Below, piece after piece: positions 44,234 through 52,688 of a DNA stretch of 64,000 nucleotides (the first letter of the stretch is position 1; each line of letters starts with the position of its first letter). The DNA is from Acidobacteria bacterium UBA2990. Its GTDB lineage: Bacteria; Acidobacteriota; Vicinamibacteria; Vicinamibacterales; UBA8438. Position numbers and translations under genes: made by a program. Location of the stretch: assembly GCA_002347025.1 (NCBI GenBank), contig DEAE01000029.1, forward strand, positions 87,466-151,465, in the 5' to 3' direction. Under the pieces are notes generated by a model. It was not told the origin of the DNA, made no database searches, and saw only the letters and a list, made by a program, of their open reading frames with translations.

Positions 44234-45595
44234 ATGATGACGGCCAGAAAGGCTGCTTATGCCATTGTCCAAACGGTAACCAAGGGTGCTGATCTCGCCC
44301 AGGCACTGACTGAATACCGAGACAACCTAGTCGACAGCCGAGACCGAGCTCTTGTCACAACCATGGCCACAGGCACCTTTCGGTGGCTCGCCGTTCTGGA
44401 TCATGTTATTGGGCAAGTCAGTCGCCGGCACACCGACCGACTTGACACCGAGGTCATTAATGTCCTGAGACTTGGAGTCTTCCAGCTTCTCTACCTCGAC
44501 AAGGTTCCAGCTTCCGCCGCAGTGAATGAATCCGTCCACCTTATTCGCCAACTTGGTAAATCGAGTGCCTCGACCTTTGTCAACGCTGTACTCCGCCGCG
44601 TCGCTGCCAAGCCCTCTGAGTTCCTACTACCACTTGAACCGTCAGATTCTGACTCATTTGAGACGAAGCTCGGCTACTTAAGCCTTACCTGCTCCCATCC
44701 CCGCTGGCTTGTCGAAAGGTGGCTCCTACGCCACGGCCTTCAAGACACTGTTTGCCAAGTCCGTTTCAACAATACCCCTCCGGCCCTCACCCTTCGGGCC
44801 AACCGGCTTCACATTGGACGTGAAGACCTAGCTGAGTTACTGGATAAACAAGGGGTTCACACCAGACCTACTGAGTATGCCAGCGACGGCCTAGTGGTAG
44901 TTTCCGGCAACCCTTATCGAATACCTGTTTCCCTACAACGTCTTTTCTTGGCCCAGGACGAAGCCAGCCAGCTTGTGGCCGAATTAGTCGCACCACATGC
45001 AGGACACAACATTCTGGATGCCTGTGCAGCGCCAGGAGGCAAGACAACGGCCCTGGCTGCCACTCTATTTTCTTCTGGCCTTCTTGTGGCTGGAGAAATT
45101 CGTCAGAGGCGCCTAAAACTACTCCGGGAACTAACATCACGATTAGGGGCCACTAAGACACGTCTTGTCCAGCTCGACCTACGGAAACCGGCTCCATTCC
45201 CAGCTGTCTTCGATCGAGTGCTAGTCGACGTACCCTGCTCTGGCCTAGGAATTTTACGGAGGGATCCAGAGATTCGGTGGAGGCGGCAACCACCAGATCT
45301 GAAGCGTTTTGCCACCATGCAACTGCTGATCACTTCACACGCTGGAGCCACAGTTCGCCCGGGAGGGCACCTTATCTACGCCACCTGCTCCAGCGAGCCA
45401 GATGAAAACGAAGAGGTAGTTAGTGCCTTTCTCGACAGTCACCCGGAATTTGAATCAGTCCCGCTCGAACAATTAGGTTCGCTTCCTACCGGGCTCCGGC
45501 GCGCCCTTGACAAACAGGGACGCATAGCCACCACTGCGGCAACACATAACCTCGAGTCCTTCTTCGCCACTACCTTGCGGCGCAGAAGGGCGTGA
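44234..45595 (+). CDS. rsmB: 16S rRNA (cytosine-967 C5)-methyltransferase
   Basis: RsmB makes m5C967 in 16S rRNA. Residues ~1-130 form the NusB-like RNA-binding domain (RKAAYAIVQTV, VINVLRLGVFQLLYLDKVP, AAVNESVHL). The methyltransferase part has LDACAAPGGKTTALA for SAM, DVPCSGLGILRRDPEIRW with the release Cys and YATCSSEPDENEEV with the attacking Cys. At 453 residues it has normal length. It starts 2 bases after the fmt stop and overlaps the next gene. Confidence 0.94.
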   Translation: MMTARKAAYAIVQTVTKGADLAQALTEYRDNLVDSRDRALVTTMATGTFRWLAVLDHVIGQVSRRHTDRLDTEVINVLRLGVFQLLYLDKVPASAAVNESVHLIRQLGKSSASTFVNAVLRRVAAKPSEFLLPLEPSDSDSFETKLGYLSLTCSHPRWLVERWLLRHGLQDTVCQVRFNNTPPALTLRANRLHIGREDLAELLDKQGVHTRPTEYASDGLVVVSGNPYRIPVSLQRLFLAQDEASQLVAELVAPHAGHNILDACAAPGGKTTALAATLFSSGLLVAGEIRQRRLKLLRELTSRLGATKTRLVQLDLRKPAPFPAVFDRVLVDVPCSGLGILRRDPEIRWRRQPPDLKRFATMQLLITSHAGATVRPGGHLIYATCSSEPDENEEVVSAFLDSHPEFESVPLEQLGSLPTGLRRALDKQGRIATTAATHNLESFFATTLRRRRA

Positions 45596-46377
45596 CGATT
45601 ACAACAAGCTGTAGTATTTTGAATCATGATATGGAAAAACAGTCACCCAGTGCTTCTCCAGGAAACAACTGGCTCTTCCAGACAACCAAAGTTTTCGTCG
45701 TTGTGGGTTTATTAGCTTCCGCGTTCTTCATATCAGTCGTAGTCGGCCTTCAGCTAGCCTTGAAGGTTCGGGAAGTGACGGTGCCGGATCTAGTGGGTCA
45801 ACCGATTGATGCAGCTACTTCATTCCTTGCAGAACAAGAACTTCATCTCCGACTAGAACCTCTCTCGGAAATCAATCCCTCTGTTCCCCCAAATCACATC
45901 TCCTCCCAGGACCCGGCGCCTGGCCTCACCACGAGAACTCAACGCAGCGTAAAGGTATGGCTAAGTTCTGGTAACAGGGCCGGCTCGGTTCCTATGCTCG
46001 TCGGACAATCAGAAACCAGTGCTCGAAGGCGCCTTAACGAAGACTCCCTCAGCCTAGGTGCCCTGGCTAAGATACACTCCAGCCTATACCCCAGCGATGC
46101 CATTGTTGCGCAGGAATCACCTGCACCTGGCACCGCCGCAGAAGTATCAGTACTGCTCAACCTAGGAGAACGAGGCGCCACCTACGTTATGCCAGACCTT
46201 ATCGGCATGAGAGGCACAATGGCCGCCGAAACCCTTCGAGGAAACGGATTCCGGGTCACAGTCGTTGGGGATCACCCTTATCCAGACCTGACGCCAGATA
46301 TTGTTTTGCGTCAATCCCCTCAGGCAGGGTTTCAAATTGCTCTAGGTGAGGCTATCTCGCTTGAGGTTAGTCGGTGA
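45592..46377 (+). CDS. Membrane-anchored triple-PASTA-domain protein without kinase domain
   Basis: 261 residues. There is a short cytoplasmic N-terminus, one membrane helix (residues ~33-58), then three PASTA repeats: VPDLVGQPIDAATSFLAEQEL (about 62-126), VPMLVGQSETSARRRL (131-195), and MPDLIGMRGTMAAETLRGNG (196-261). PASTA domains bind peptidoglycan fragments in Ser/Thr kinases and PBPs. No kinase or transpeptidase domain is attached here. The GTG start overlaps the rsmB stop as GTGA, and its stop overlaps the rpe start the same way. A second start, ATG at 45631, is possible. The place in the operon matches that of prkC in Firmicutes. Confidence 0.88.
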   Translation: MTITTSCSILNHDMEKQSPSASPGNNWLFQTTKVFVVVGLLASAFFISVVVGLQLALKVREVTVPDLVGQPIDAATSFLAEQELHLRLEPLSEINPSVPPNHISSQDPAPGLTTRTQRSVKVWLSSGNRAGSVPMLVGQSETSARRRLNEDSLSLGALAKIHSSLYPSDAIVAQESPAPGTAAEVSVLLNLGERGATYVMPDLIGMRGTMAAETLRGNGFRVTVVGDHPYPDLTPDIVLRQSPQAGFQIALGEAISLEVSR

Positions 46378-47054
46378 ACTTACAAATCTCTCCATCTATC
46401 CTATCTGCAGATTTTGCCGCTCTCGGTTCCGCCATTGCAATGGTTGAAAAAGCGGGGGCCGACCTCATCCACGTCGACGTCATGGACGGTCATTTCGTCC
46501 CTAATCTCACTATTGGACCACCCGTAATAAAAGCCCTACACGACGTCACACAACTCCCACTAGATGTTCACTTGATGATCACTCAACCCGAGCGATCCAT
46601 CGACGCCTTTATCGACGCTGGCGCCGCCATAATCTCGGTCCATGTTGAGGCCACATTGCATCTTCACCGCACACTAAGCCACATCAAAGCCAAGGGAGTC
46701 AGAGCCGGAGCCGTATTGAATCCTTCAACTCCCGTTAGTCAGCTTGAGGACGTAGCTCGAGATATCGACCTAGCACTGCTGATGACCGTAAATCCTGGCT
46801 TCGGAGCTCAGTCTTTTATCCCAGGTAGTGAAGCTAAAATCAGACGCCTTCGAGAGCTTCTCGACGCTGCGGACAACCCAGCTCCCATTGAGGTCGATGG
46901 CGGCGTCAACTGCTCAAACGCTGCCACAATCGTCAATGCCGGGGCCGAAATTCTTGTGGCAGGCTCCGCGATTTTCGGCACGCCAGACCCAGGTTCATCG
47001 GTCAAGGCGTTGCGAGCTGCCGCCCACGGCACAGGTAAAAATGCGTCTCGATAG
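46374..47054 (+). CDS. rpe: Ribulose-phosphate 3-epimerase
   Basis: Rpe interconverts ribulose 5-phosphate and xylulose 5-phosphate in the pentose phosphate pathway. The 226-residue barrel has ISPSILSADFAALG (S and D of the active site), HVDVMDGHFVPNLTIGPPV with the metal His-Asp, DVHLMI, LMTVNPGFGAQSFIP and EVDGGVN. The GTG start overlaps the PASTA gene, and the stop overlaps the thioesterase start. The last 10 residues are a non-conserved basic tail. Confidence 0.95.
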   Translation: MNLQISPSILSADFAALGSAIAMVEKAGADLIHVDVMDGHFVPNLTIGPPVIKALHDVTQLPLDVHLMITQPERSIDAFIDAGAAIISVHVEATLHLHRTLSHIKAKGVRAGAVLNPSTPVSQLEDVARDIDLALLMTVNPGFGAQSFIPGSEAKIRRLRELLDAADNPAPIEVDGGVNCSNAATIVNAGAEILVAGSAIFGTPDPGSSVKALRAAAHGTGKNASR

Positions 47055-47466
47055 AGCTAAAGCGTCAGCTGGACCAACCAGCACTACCAATGTAAGGGTC
47101 CGATATGCTGAGACTGATCAGATGCAGGTAGCCTACCACGCCCATTATTTCACCTGGTTCGAAATCGGCCGGTGTGAACTTCTTCGTTCATTGGGCCAAT
47201 CTTATCGAACGCTGGAAGCAACCGGCTACAAACTCCCTGTGATCGAAGCTCATTGCGAGTATCAATCACCGGCTCTCTACGACGATCAACTTGAAATCTG
47301 CACAAAGGCTCTTCTCATCTCACCGGCGCGGGTCCGTTTCGAATATGAGGTCAAGCGGCATACTGATATGTGTGTAGCCGCCTCAGGACTGACAGTTCAC
47401 GCAGCGATAAATAGTGAAGGCAAAGTGGTTCGTCTACCTAGGGAAATCAGACAGCTCCTAACTTGA
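47041..47466 (+). CDS. Acyl-CoA thioesterase, YbgC/4-hydroxybenzoyl-CoA hot-dog family
   Basis: 141 residues with the hot-dog signature RVRYAETDQMQVAYHAHYFTW, whose Asp (D26) is the catalytic residue in YbgC-type enzymes. EIGRCELLRSLG and LPVIEAHCEYQSPALYDD follow. Family members hydrolyse acyl-CoA thioesters, and YbgC proteins are often linked to the Tol-Pal system. The ATG at 47041 overlaps the end of rpe. A longer frame opens at 46828 inside rpe and is not credible. Confidence 0.85.
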   Translation: MRLDRAKASAGPTSTTNVRVRYAETDQMQVAYHAHYFTWFEIGRCELLRSLGQSYRTLEATGYKLPVIEAHCEYQSPALYDDQLEICTKALLISPARVRFEYEVKRHTDMCVAASGLTVHAAINSEGKVVRLPREIRQLLT

Positions 47467-47662
47467 TAGTAACAGTCGACTGTGCTACTTCTTGTCTTAT
47501 GGGTCGGGCATTACAACCTCTGACGCCCGCCCTTCTGAAAGTGAGGCGAACCGAGGCCGATGCCTAGTCTCCTTTTCGATTAACAGCCTGCTTCATTTAC
47601 GGGCACCATCTTGTACTGTTGCGAGAAAACCATTGAATAGACATAGTCCGGATGCTTACCGT

Positions 47663-48487
47663 ATGGAAACTGTTCCCGCCGCTGTGCACACCACACGCCT
47701 GCAAGTCCGTCTCCGTTTTATCGCTTTGTTGACTGTGTTCCTACTAGCCTCCTGTGGCCCACCCAGCGTAGAAATTCCGGAAATAAGCCTTGACGCCGAC
47801 GCTGACCGTTTGCTCTTCGAGCGGGGTTCTGAGGCGCTCGAGCTGCAGGATTGGCGCCGGGCACGTGAGTACTTCACCCGCATCAGGGACAATTACCCGC
47901 AGAGTCAGTTTCGAGCTGAATCCCGCCTAGGCATCGGAGAAAGCTACGAACTGGAGGCGAGCACCGAAGCCTTCATTCGAGCTCTGAACGAATTTGAGGA
48001 CTTCTTAAGCCTTTACCCGACCCACCCTAGAGCACCTTATGCAAAGTACAAGGTTGGAATGGTCCATTTTCACCAAATGCGAAACGCTGAGCGTGATCAA
48101 CAAGAAACTCTAAACGCTATTCAGGAATTCGAAGACTTTCTAGCAACTTACCCAGAGGCTCAAGACTTGATCCCAGAGGTCGAACTACGTCTGCGGGAAG
48201 CTCGGACTAGATTTAGCGAACACCATTTCACCGTTGGCCGCTTTTACTATCGACTCGATATCTACCGGGGCGCGATCAGCAGATTTCGACAGATCCTGGA
48301 GGACGACCCTGAGTATTCAGCCCGAGACGAAGTCTTCTACTACCTTGGAGAATCATTAGCTGCCGTAGAAGACGAGGCTCAAGCCATCCCTTATTTTGCA
48401 CGTATCTTAAACGAGTTCGAATCCAGCGATTACGCCGAGCCAGCGAGAGCCCGACTAAACGAACTGGAAGCTCTACAGGACCAATGA
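47663..48487 (+). CDS. BamD-like outer-membrane assembly lipoprotein with TPR repeats
   Basis: 274 residues. A signal peptide ends in a lipobox (FLLASC, Cys at 31), then YfiO/BamD-type tetratricopeptide repeats: ALELQDWRRAREYFTRIRDN, FLSLYPTHPRAPYAKYKVGM, IQEFEDFLATYPEA, YRGAISRFRQILEDDPEY. BamD is the essential lipoprotein of the BAM complex in Gram-negative bacteria. I call it BamD-like because related TPR lipoproteins exist. The frame opens at 47492, but the signal peptide fixes the ATG at 47663. TTGCGA-17-CATAGT at 47619-47647 is a weak promoter candidate. Confidence 0.82.
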   Translation: METVPAAVHTTRLQVRLRFIALLTVFLLASCGPPSVEIPEISLDADADRLLFERGSEALELQDWRRAREYFTRIRDNYPQSQFRAESRLGIGESYELEASTEAFIRALNEFEDFLSLYPTHPRAPYAKYKVGMVHFHQMRNAERDQQETLNAIQEFEDFLATYPEAQDLIPEVELRLREARTRFSEHHFTVGRFYYRLDIYRGAISRFRQILEDDPEYSARDEVFYYLGESLAAVEDEAQAIPYFARILNEFESSDYAEPARARLNELEALQDQ

Positions 48488-48583
48488 ATTTCCGCTAGAT
48501 CACTGTTTCCAAAGCTTCCTTACAGCCTCTTCCCTTGGCCTAGCCAAACCCCAACAGCCCATCAGTCTCATAACCTAACAGAT

Positions 48584-49186
48584 CTATTCCCTCGAAGGGT
48601 CTCGCTCAGGGGGGACGAATTGCTTTAGCGGAGCGACTGGAACAATCCGTGTAAACCTTTGGTAATAATCAATGGCCGAGTACAAGGCAGTCCCCAAGAC
48701 TACCCAAAGGGCCACCTGGCCCAGGACAAAAAATTCCCGTAGATTTTCCCGTCCAAGGATAAGGAGAAGGATCGCGACAACTTGAGACAGCATCTTGACT
48801 TTGCCCAGCCTTGAGGCCGGAATAGTAAGCCCTCGGGAATGGGCCACGCTTCGAAGAACCGTAACAGCTAGTTCACGCCCAAGGATAACGGCAACCATCC
48901 AAGCTGAAGCCAACCCCATCTGCACTAGGGAGACGAGAGCAGCTGTAATCAGTAATTTGTCTGCCAGCGGATCCATCAACTGTCCAAGAGTGGTGACTTC
49001 TTTCCTGCGACGTGCCAAAAACCCATCCAGCCAATCAGTCCACGCTGCCAACGCGAAGATCAACGCACCCAACACCTCTTTACCTATTCCGAAGAACACT
49101 GCACCTTCAAACCTTGTCAACAAGACTACAACCAGCAAGGGAACGAGAAAGATCCGGGCAAGGGTCAGGCTATTTGGAAGATTCAT
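48584..49186 (-). CDS. pgsA: CDP-diacylglycerol-glycerol-3-phosphate 3-phosphatidyltransferase
   Basis: PgsA makes phosphatidylglycerophosphate, the first committed step to phosphatidylglycerol and cardiolipin. The 200-residue membrane protein starts NLPNSLTLARIFLVP and has the complete CDP-alcohol phosphotransferase motif: D51, D54-G55, A58-R59, G68, D72, D76 (DWLDGFLARR, then GQLMDPLADK). Several membrane helices follow. The C-terminus is a short cytoplasmic tail. It is divergent from the nucleotidyltransferase gene. Confidence 0.92.
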   Translation of the reverse strand: MNLPNSLTLARIFLVPLLVVVLLTRFEGAVFFGIGKEVLGALIFALAAWTDWLDGFLARRRKEVTTLGQLMDPLADKLLITAALVSLVQMGLASAWMVAVILGRELAVTVLRSVAHSRGLTIPASRLGKVKMLSQVVAILLLILGRENLREFFVLGQVALWVVLGTALYSAIDYYQRFTRIVPVAPLKQFVPPERDPSRE

Positions 49187-49284
49187 CTAGCCCTCGAAGA
49201 AGGCGACAATTAACTTGATTCTATTGTCCTACCTTAACTCTTAGCAAGTCGAGCCCCCCCCACCTCTCCTATTCTTGCCGCCGA

Positions 49285-49293
49285 TGCTACAAT
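49285..49293 (+). promoter_or_regulatory. Extended -10 element just before the sugar nucleotidyltransferase start
   Basis: TG (49285-49286), one base, then TACAAT (49288-49293) make an extended -10. The ATG at 49303 follows after 9 bases, so the leader would be only a few bases. No -35 is needed or seen. Confidence 0.45.
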
Positions 49294-49302
49294 CCCGGCG
49301 TC

Positions 49303-50361
49303 ATGAAAGCTGTGATTCTAGCGGGCGGCTTCGGAACCAGGTTGCGTCCACTTACCCTAGATTGTCCAAAACCTATTGTCCCTATTTTTGAGCGTCCATT
49401 CTTGTACTACCAAGTCGATCTTCTCCGTAAGATCACTGAAATCGATGAGGTAATTCTCAGCCTCAACTACCGACCTGAACGCATAGAAGACCTGATCGGC
49501 AACGGAAAAGACATCGGTATTCCCATCCGCTACATGGTGGAACCGGAACCATTAGGCACTGGAGGGGCAATTAAGTTCGCCAGCAAAGACATCGAAGACT
49601 CTCTTGTTGTTCTTAATGGCGACGTCCTGACTCTAATTGACCTTCCGGCTGTCATACGGCGACATCGTGAGAACCGCGCCTGTGCCACCATAGTCCTGAC
49701 TCCGGTCAATAACCCATCGGCCTACGGGCTGGTTGAAACTGATACCAATGGCCAAGTCCTTAGGTTCCTTGAGAAACCAAGCCCCGACCAAATTACCTGC
49801 GACACGATCAACGCTGGTGTCTATATCCTGGAACCTCACACCTTCGATCGAATACCAGACGGACGACCCTCATCCATTGAACGAGACTACTTTCCCTCTC
49901 TAATCACTCGTAAAGAAACATTCATTGGTCACATCGATCGTGGTTACTGGCTCGACATTGGCAGTCCGGAAAGCTACATGCAAGCCCACCGAGATCTCAT
50001 GGCACAACGCTGCGCAGCCGGTCCATTCCACCGCAAGCCTCAAGACTTTATCTGCCAGAATCCAAGCTGCCAGATCTCCGCTGAAGCTAAAATCACAGGT
50101 CCTTGTTTCTTTTCGAGAGACTGTATCATTGAGGATGGAGCCCAAATCGGTCCGGAGTCTATCCTTGGTCCTAGGTGCCGAATAGCGGCCGACACCGTAA
50201 TCGAACGGTCGATTCTCTGGGGAGATACGGTAGTAGACTCGGGTGCAGTTATCTCAGACGCGATCGTCGGTAAAGCATGCCACATCTCCTCTAATACTCG
50301 CGTCGGCCCTGGGGCACTGATCGGATCCCGGTCGGTTCTATCTCCATACACCCGGGTATAA
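49303..50361 (+). CDS. Sugar-1-phosphate nucleotidyltransferase (mannose-1-phosphate guanylyltransferase-like)
   Basis: 352 residues. The N-terminal nucleotidyltransferase domain has KAVILAGGFGTRLRPLT with the GXGTRLRP loop, CPKPIVPI, VVLNGDVLT and INAGVYILEP. The C-terminal ~110 residues form left-handed beta-helix repeats (ISAEAKITGPCFFSRDCIIEDGAQIG). This is the architecture of GDP-mannose pyrophosphorylases and related enzymes. The nucleotide and sugar are not certain. It is followed after 17 bases by a phosphomannomutase-like gene, consistent with an activated-mannose pathway feeding glycan synthesis. Confidence 0.85.
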   Translation: MKAVILAGGFGTRLRPLTLDCPKPIVPIFERPFLYYQVDLLRKITEIDEVILSLNYRPERIEDLIGNGKDIGIPIRYMVEPEPLGTGGAIKFASKDIEDSLVVLNGDVLTLIDLPAVIRRHRENRACATIVLTPVNNPSAYGLVETDTNGQVLRFLEKPSPDQITCDTINAGVYILEPHTFDRIPDGRPSSIERDYFPSLITRKETFIGHIDRGYWLDIGSPESYMQAHRDLMAQRCAAGPFHRKPQDFICQNPSCQISAEAKITGPCFFSRDCIIEDGAQIGPESILGPRCRIAADTVIERSILWGDTVVDSGAVISDAIVGKACHISSNTRVGPGALIGSRSVLSPYTRV

Positions 50362-50378
50362 AGGATTGGGGCCCCCTC

Positions 50379-51734
50379 ATGCATGACTTTAGTCCGGAAG
50401 TGTTCAAGGCCTATGACGTTCGCGGTATATACCCCACCGAGATAAATGAAATCCTAGCTGAAAAGATCGGCAGAGCTTTTGTCGCCCATCTAAATGCAAA
50501 AACCATCGCCGTCAGTCGGGACATGCGATTGTCATCGCCTACGCTCGCCACAGCCTTCATCAAGGGAGCCCGACACCAGGGTGCTCATGTGATTGACATC
50601 GGGCTAATGGGCACAGACCAACTCTATTTTGCTGTGGCCAAGAACAACCTAGACGGCGGGGCTCAAATCACCGCCTCCCATAATCCCGGACAATATAACG
50701 GCCTCAAACTTGTTGGCCCACAAGCACAACCTCTTAGTGGAGATGCCGGCATCAGCAACATCCGAGACATGCTGCTCCATCGACAATTGCCAGCACCAGA
50801 CCCAAAAGGCAGCTACCGCAAGGAACAGATTCTTGAAGACTATCTTGATCACGTGCTTCACTTCATTGATTGTTCAAAACTTCAATCTCTGTCACTCGTG
50901 CTTGACGCCGGAAGCGGGATCGGTGGCATCGTAGGGGCGGCCCTTTTCGACAGATTGCCTTGTCGGACCACCCGTCTCTGTTTTGAAGTCGACGGTTCTT
51001 TTCCTCATCACGAGGCGAACCCTTTGATCGAAGAGAACCGAAAGGCGCTAGTAGAGCGGGTTCTCGCGCAATCTGCGGATCTCGGAATCGCTTGGGATGG
51101 AGACGCAGATCGTTGCTTTTTTGTTGATGGAAGTGGCCGTTTTATCTCCGGCGATTTCATCACAGCCCTTTTGGCTGAATCTTTCATCCGCAAAACTCCA
51201 GGAGCCTCGATCGTCTACGACGTTCGGGCTAGCCACGCCGTAAAGGACACGGTCACCAAGCTCGGAGGGCGCGCGCTCATGAACCGTGTCGGGCACTCTT
51301 TCTTCAAGAAACGTATGCGCGATGAAAACGCGGTCTTTGGAGGAGAGGTCACTGGCCACTACTATTTTAGGGACAACTTTTACGCTGACAACGGCTTTAT
51401 CCCAGCGCTCCTCATCCTTGAGCTTATGTCCCTTCAGCGGAAATCCCTTGAGGAATTACTGAAACCTTTGTGGGAGCGTTATTTCATTTCTGGCGAAATC
51501 AACACAGAGTTTCCCAATCACGAACTAGCCAATGCCAAATTCGACCTTATTCGTTCCCGATATTCTGATGGACACATCTATGCCATGGACGGAATCTCAG
51601 TTGAATACCCGAGCTGGCATTTCAACGTGCGCCTGTCGAACACTGAGCCCTTATTACGATTGAATCTTGAGGCGACTAGCAAGCAGGAAATGCTTGCACG
51701 GTCAGATGAGATATTGGGCTTGATCCGTAAGTAG
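50379..51734 (+). CDS. Phosphomannomutase/phosphoglucomutase
   Basis: This 451-residue alpha-D-phosphohexomutase interconverts the 6- and 1-phosphates of mannose or glucose. Motifs are FKAYDVRGIYP (9-19), the phosphoserine loop ITASHNPGQYNGLK with S100, the Mg-binding DGDADRCFF, the sugar-binding GGEVTGHYYF and the phosphate-site RLSNTEPLLRLN. Pairing with the preceding nucleotidyltransferase supports phosphomannomutase activity (ManB/AlgC-like). The start is preceded by GGGGCC rather than a good Shine-Dalgarno. Confidence 0.9.
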   Translation: MHDFSPEVFKAYDVRGIYPTEINEILAEKIGRAFVAHLNAKTIAVSRDMRLSSPTLATAFIKGARHQGAHVIDIGLMGTDQLYFAVAKNNLDGGAQITASHNPGQYNGLKLVGPQAQPLSGDAGISNIRDMLLHRQLPAPDPKGSYRKEQILEDYLDHVLHFIDCSKLQSLSLVLDAGSGIGGIVGAALFDRLPCRTTRLCFEVDGSFPHHEANPLIEENRKALVERVLAQSADLGIAWDGDADRCFFVDGSGRFISGDFITALLAESFIRKTPGASIVYDVRASHAVKDTVTKLGGRALMNRVGHSFFKKRMRDENAVFGGEVTGHYYFRDNFYADNGFIPALLILELMSLQRKSLEELLKPLWERYFISGEINTEFPNHELANAKFDLIRSRYSDGHIYAMDGISVEYPSWHFNVRLSNTEPLLRLNLEATSKQEMLARSDEILGLIRK

Positions 51735-51853
51735 GTTTGCCAAAGGCCTCCTACAGCACTACCTATGCATTACAGTCACTACCCAGATTTCAATAACGTT
51801 TACAGTCAGTCTGACCAACTGACCTTGGATCACCTAAGATAAACATCCGAGTC

Positions 51854-51862
51854 TGGTAAGAT
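51854..51862 (+). promoter_or_regulatory. Extended -10 promoter of tRNA-Gly
   Basis: TGGTAAGAT (51854-51862) fits TGnTAnnAT closely. The tRNA begins 18 bases downstream. The best -35-like hexamer is not at standard spacing. Confidence 0.45.
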
Positions 51863-51879
51863 CAAGCAGCTACCGACCA

Positions 51880-51954
51880 GCGGGAGTAACTCAGCGGTAG
51901 AGTCACGGCTTCCCAAGCCGTTGGTCGCGGGTTCGATCCCCGTCTCCCGCTCCA
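51880..51954 (+). tRNA. tRNA-Gly (anticodon CCC)
   Basis: A complete cloverleaf is visible. The acceptor stem GCGGGAG pairs with CTCCCGC. The D arm is ACTCAGCGGTAGAGT. The anticodon stem ACGGC/GCCGT encloses loop TTCCCAA with anticodon CCC. The T arm GCGGG-TTCGATC-CCCGT follows. The discriminator is T and the CCA end is encoded. It reads GGG codons. Confidence 0.97.
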
Positions 51955-52223
51955 TGCCCAACCTTGCACCTTTTCAGGCTAACTGTATCTTGATTCACTT
52001 TCACCGATCTTTTTAGAACCAAATTCATCGATCCATACTGAATTGAAGTATAGGATCTGTCTCGGCACCACGGACTGGATTCTAGGCCTTCAGGCATCCG
52101 TAACATGATCACGACGGTGAGGTAAATTAAAGGACAACATGTGAAAAACAGCTCAGTTCGCTCACAAGACCATTATTCCAACGTGTTAAGGTCATAACAG
52201 AAATGATGAACCGCAGCTAGACA

Positions 52224-52688
52224 ATGGCAACCAGTGAAAGATATCCGACGATTACCGTAGAGACCACCGCACCGTCCCCAGCTATTCGACCACCATTGCA
52301 GGAGGCTGCCGTAACATCGGTCGGCCACGGCGTCGTGGTGACCGGACTACTGACAGCGAGCGAACACGTCATCATCGATGGAACGGTAGACGGTGAAGTT
52401 CTGATGCCAGATTACGGCGTTGCAGTTAGTCTTACGGGTCGAATAAAAGGAGAGGTCTGTGCCAGGACAATCACGGTGTTGGGCTTAGTCGAGGGAGCCC
52501 TAACTGCCTCCTCCCTAATAGAGCTCCGATCCACAGCAATAGTCACAGGACGCCTTGCGGCACCGAACGTGCTCATTGAAGAAGGTGCACGCTTTAATGG
52601 CGGAGTCGCTCCGGACAAGACAGACGCAGCCCTAGCAGTTGTTCGGCACCGCCTTCAACAACCTAAACCAACCTCCAACCAACCCTAG
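52224..52688 (+). CDS. Bactofilin (polymer-forming cytoskeletal protein)
   Basis: 154 residues. A disordered N-terminus is followed by the bactofilin beta-helix: GVVVTGLLTASEHVIIDGTV, then DGEVLMPD, RIKGEVCARTITVLGLVEGA, STAIVTGRLAAPNVLIEEGA, RFNGGV. Bactofilins form non-polar filaments without nucleotides and organise cell-envelope machinery. It stands alone. The C-terminal ~25 residues are Pro/Gln/Asn-rich. Confidence 0.9.
   Translation: MATSERYPTITVETTAPSPAIRPPLQEAAVTSVGHGVVVTGLLTASEHVIIDGTVDGEVLMPDYGVAVSLTGRIKGEVCARTITVLGLVEGALTASSLIELRSTAIVTGRLAAPNVLIEEGARFNGGVAPDKTDAALAVVRHRLQQPKPTSNQP

Noticed and set aside
51903..52112. Minus-strand frame across the tRNA encoding GDGDRTRDQRLGKP
   Set aside because: This peptide is the well-known artefact of translating the antisense of a tRNA gene; the tRNA itself is complete.
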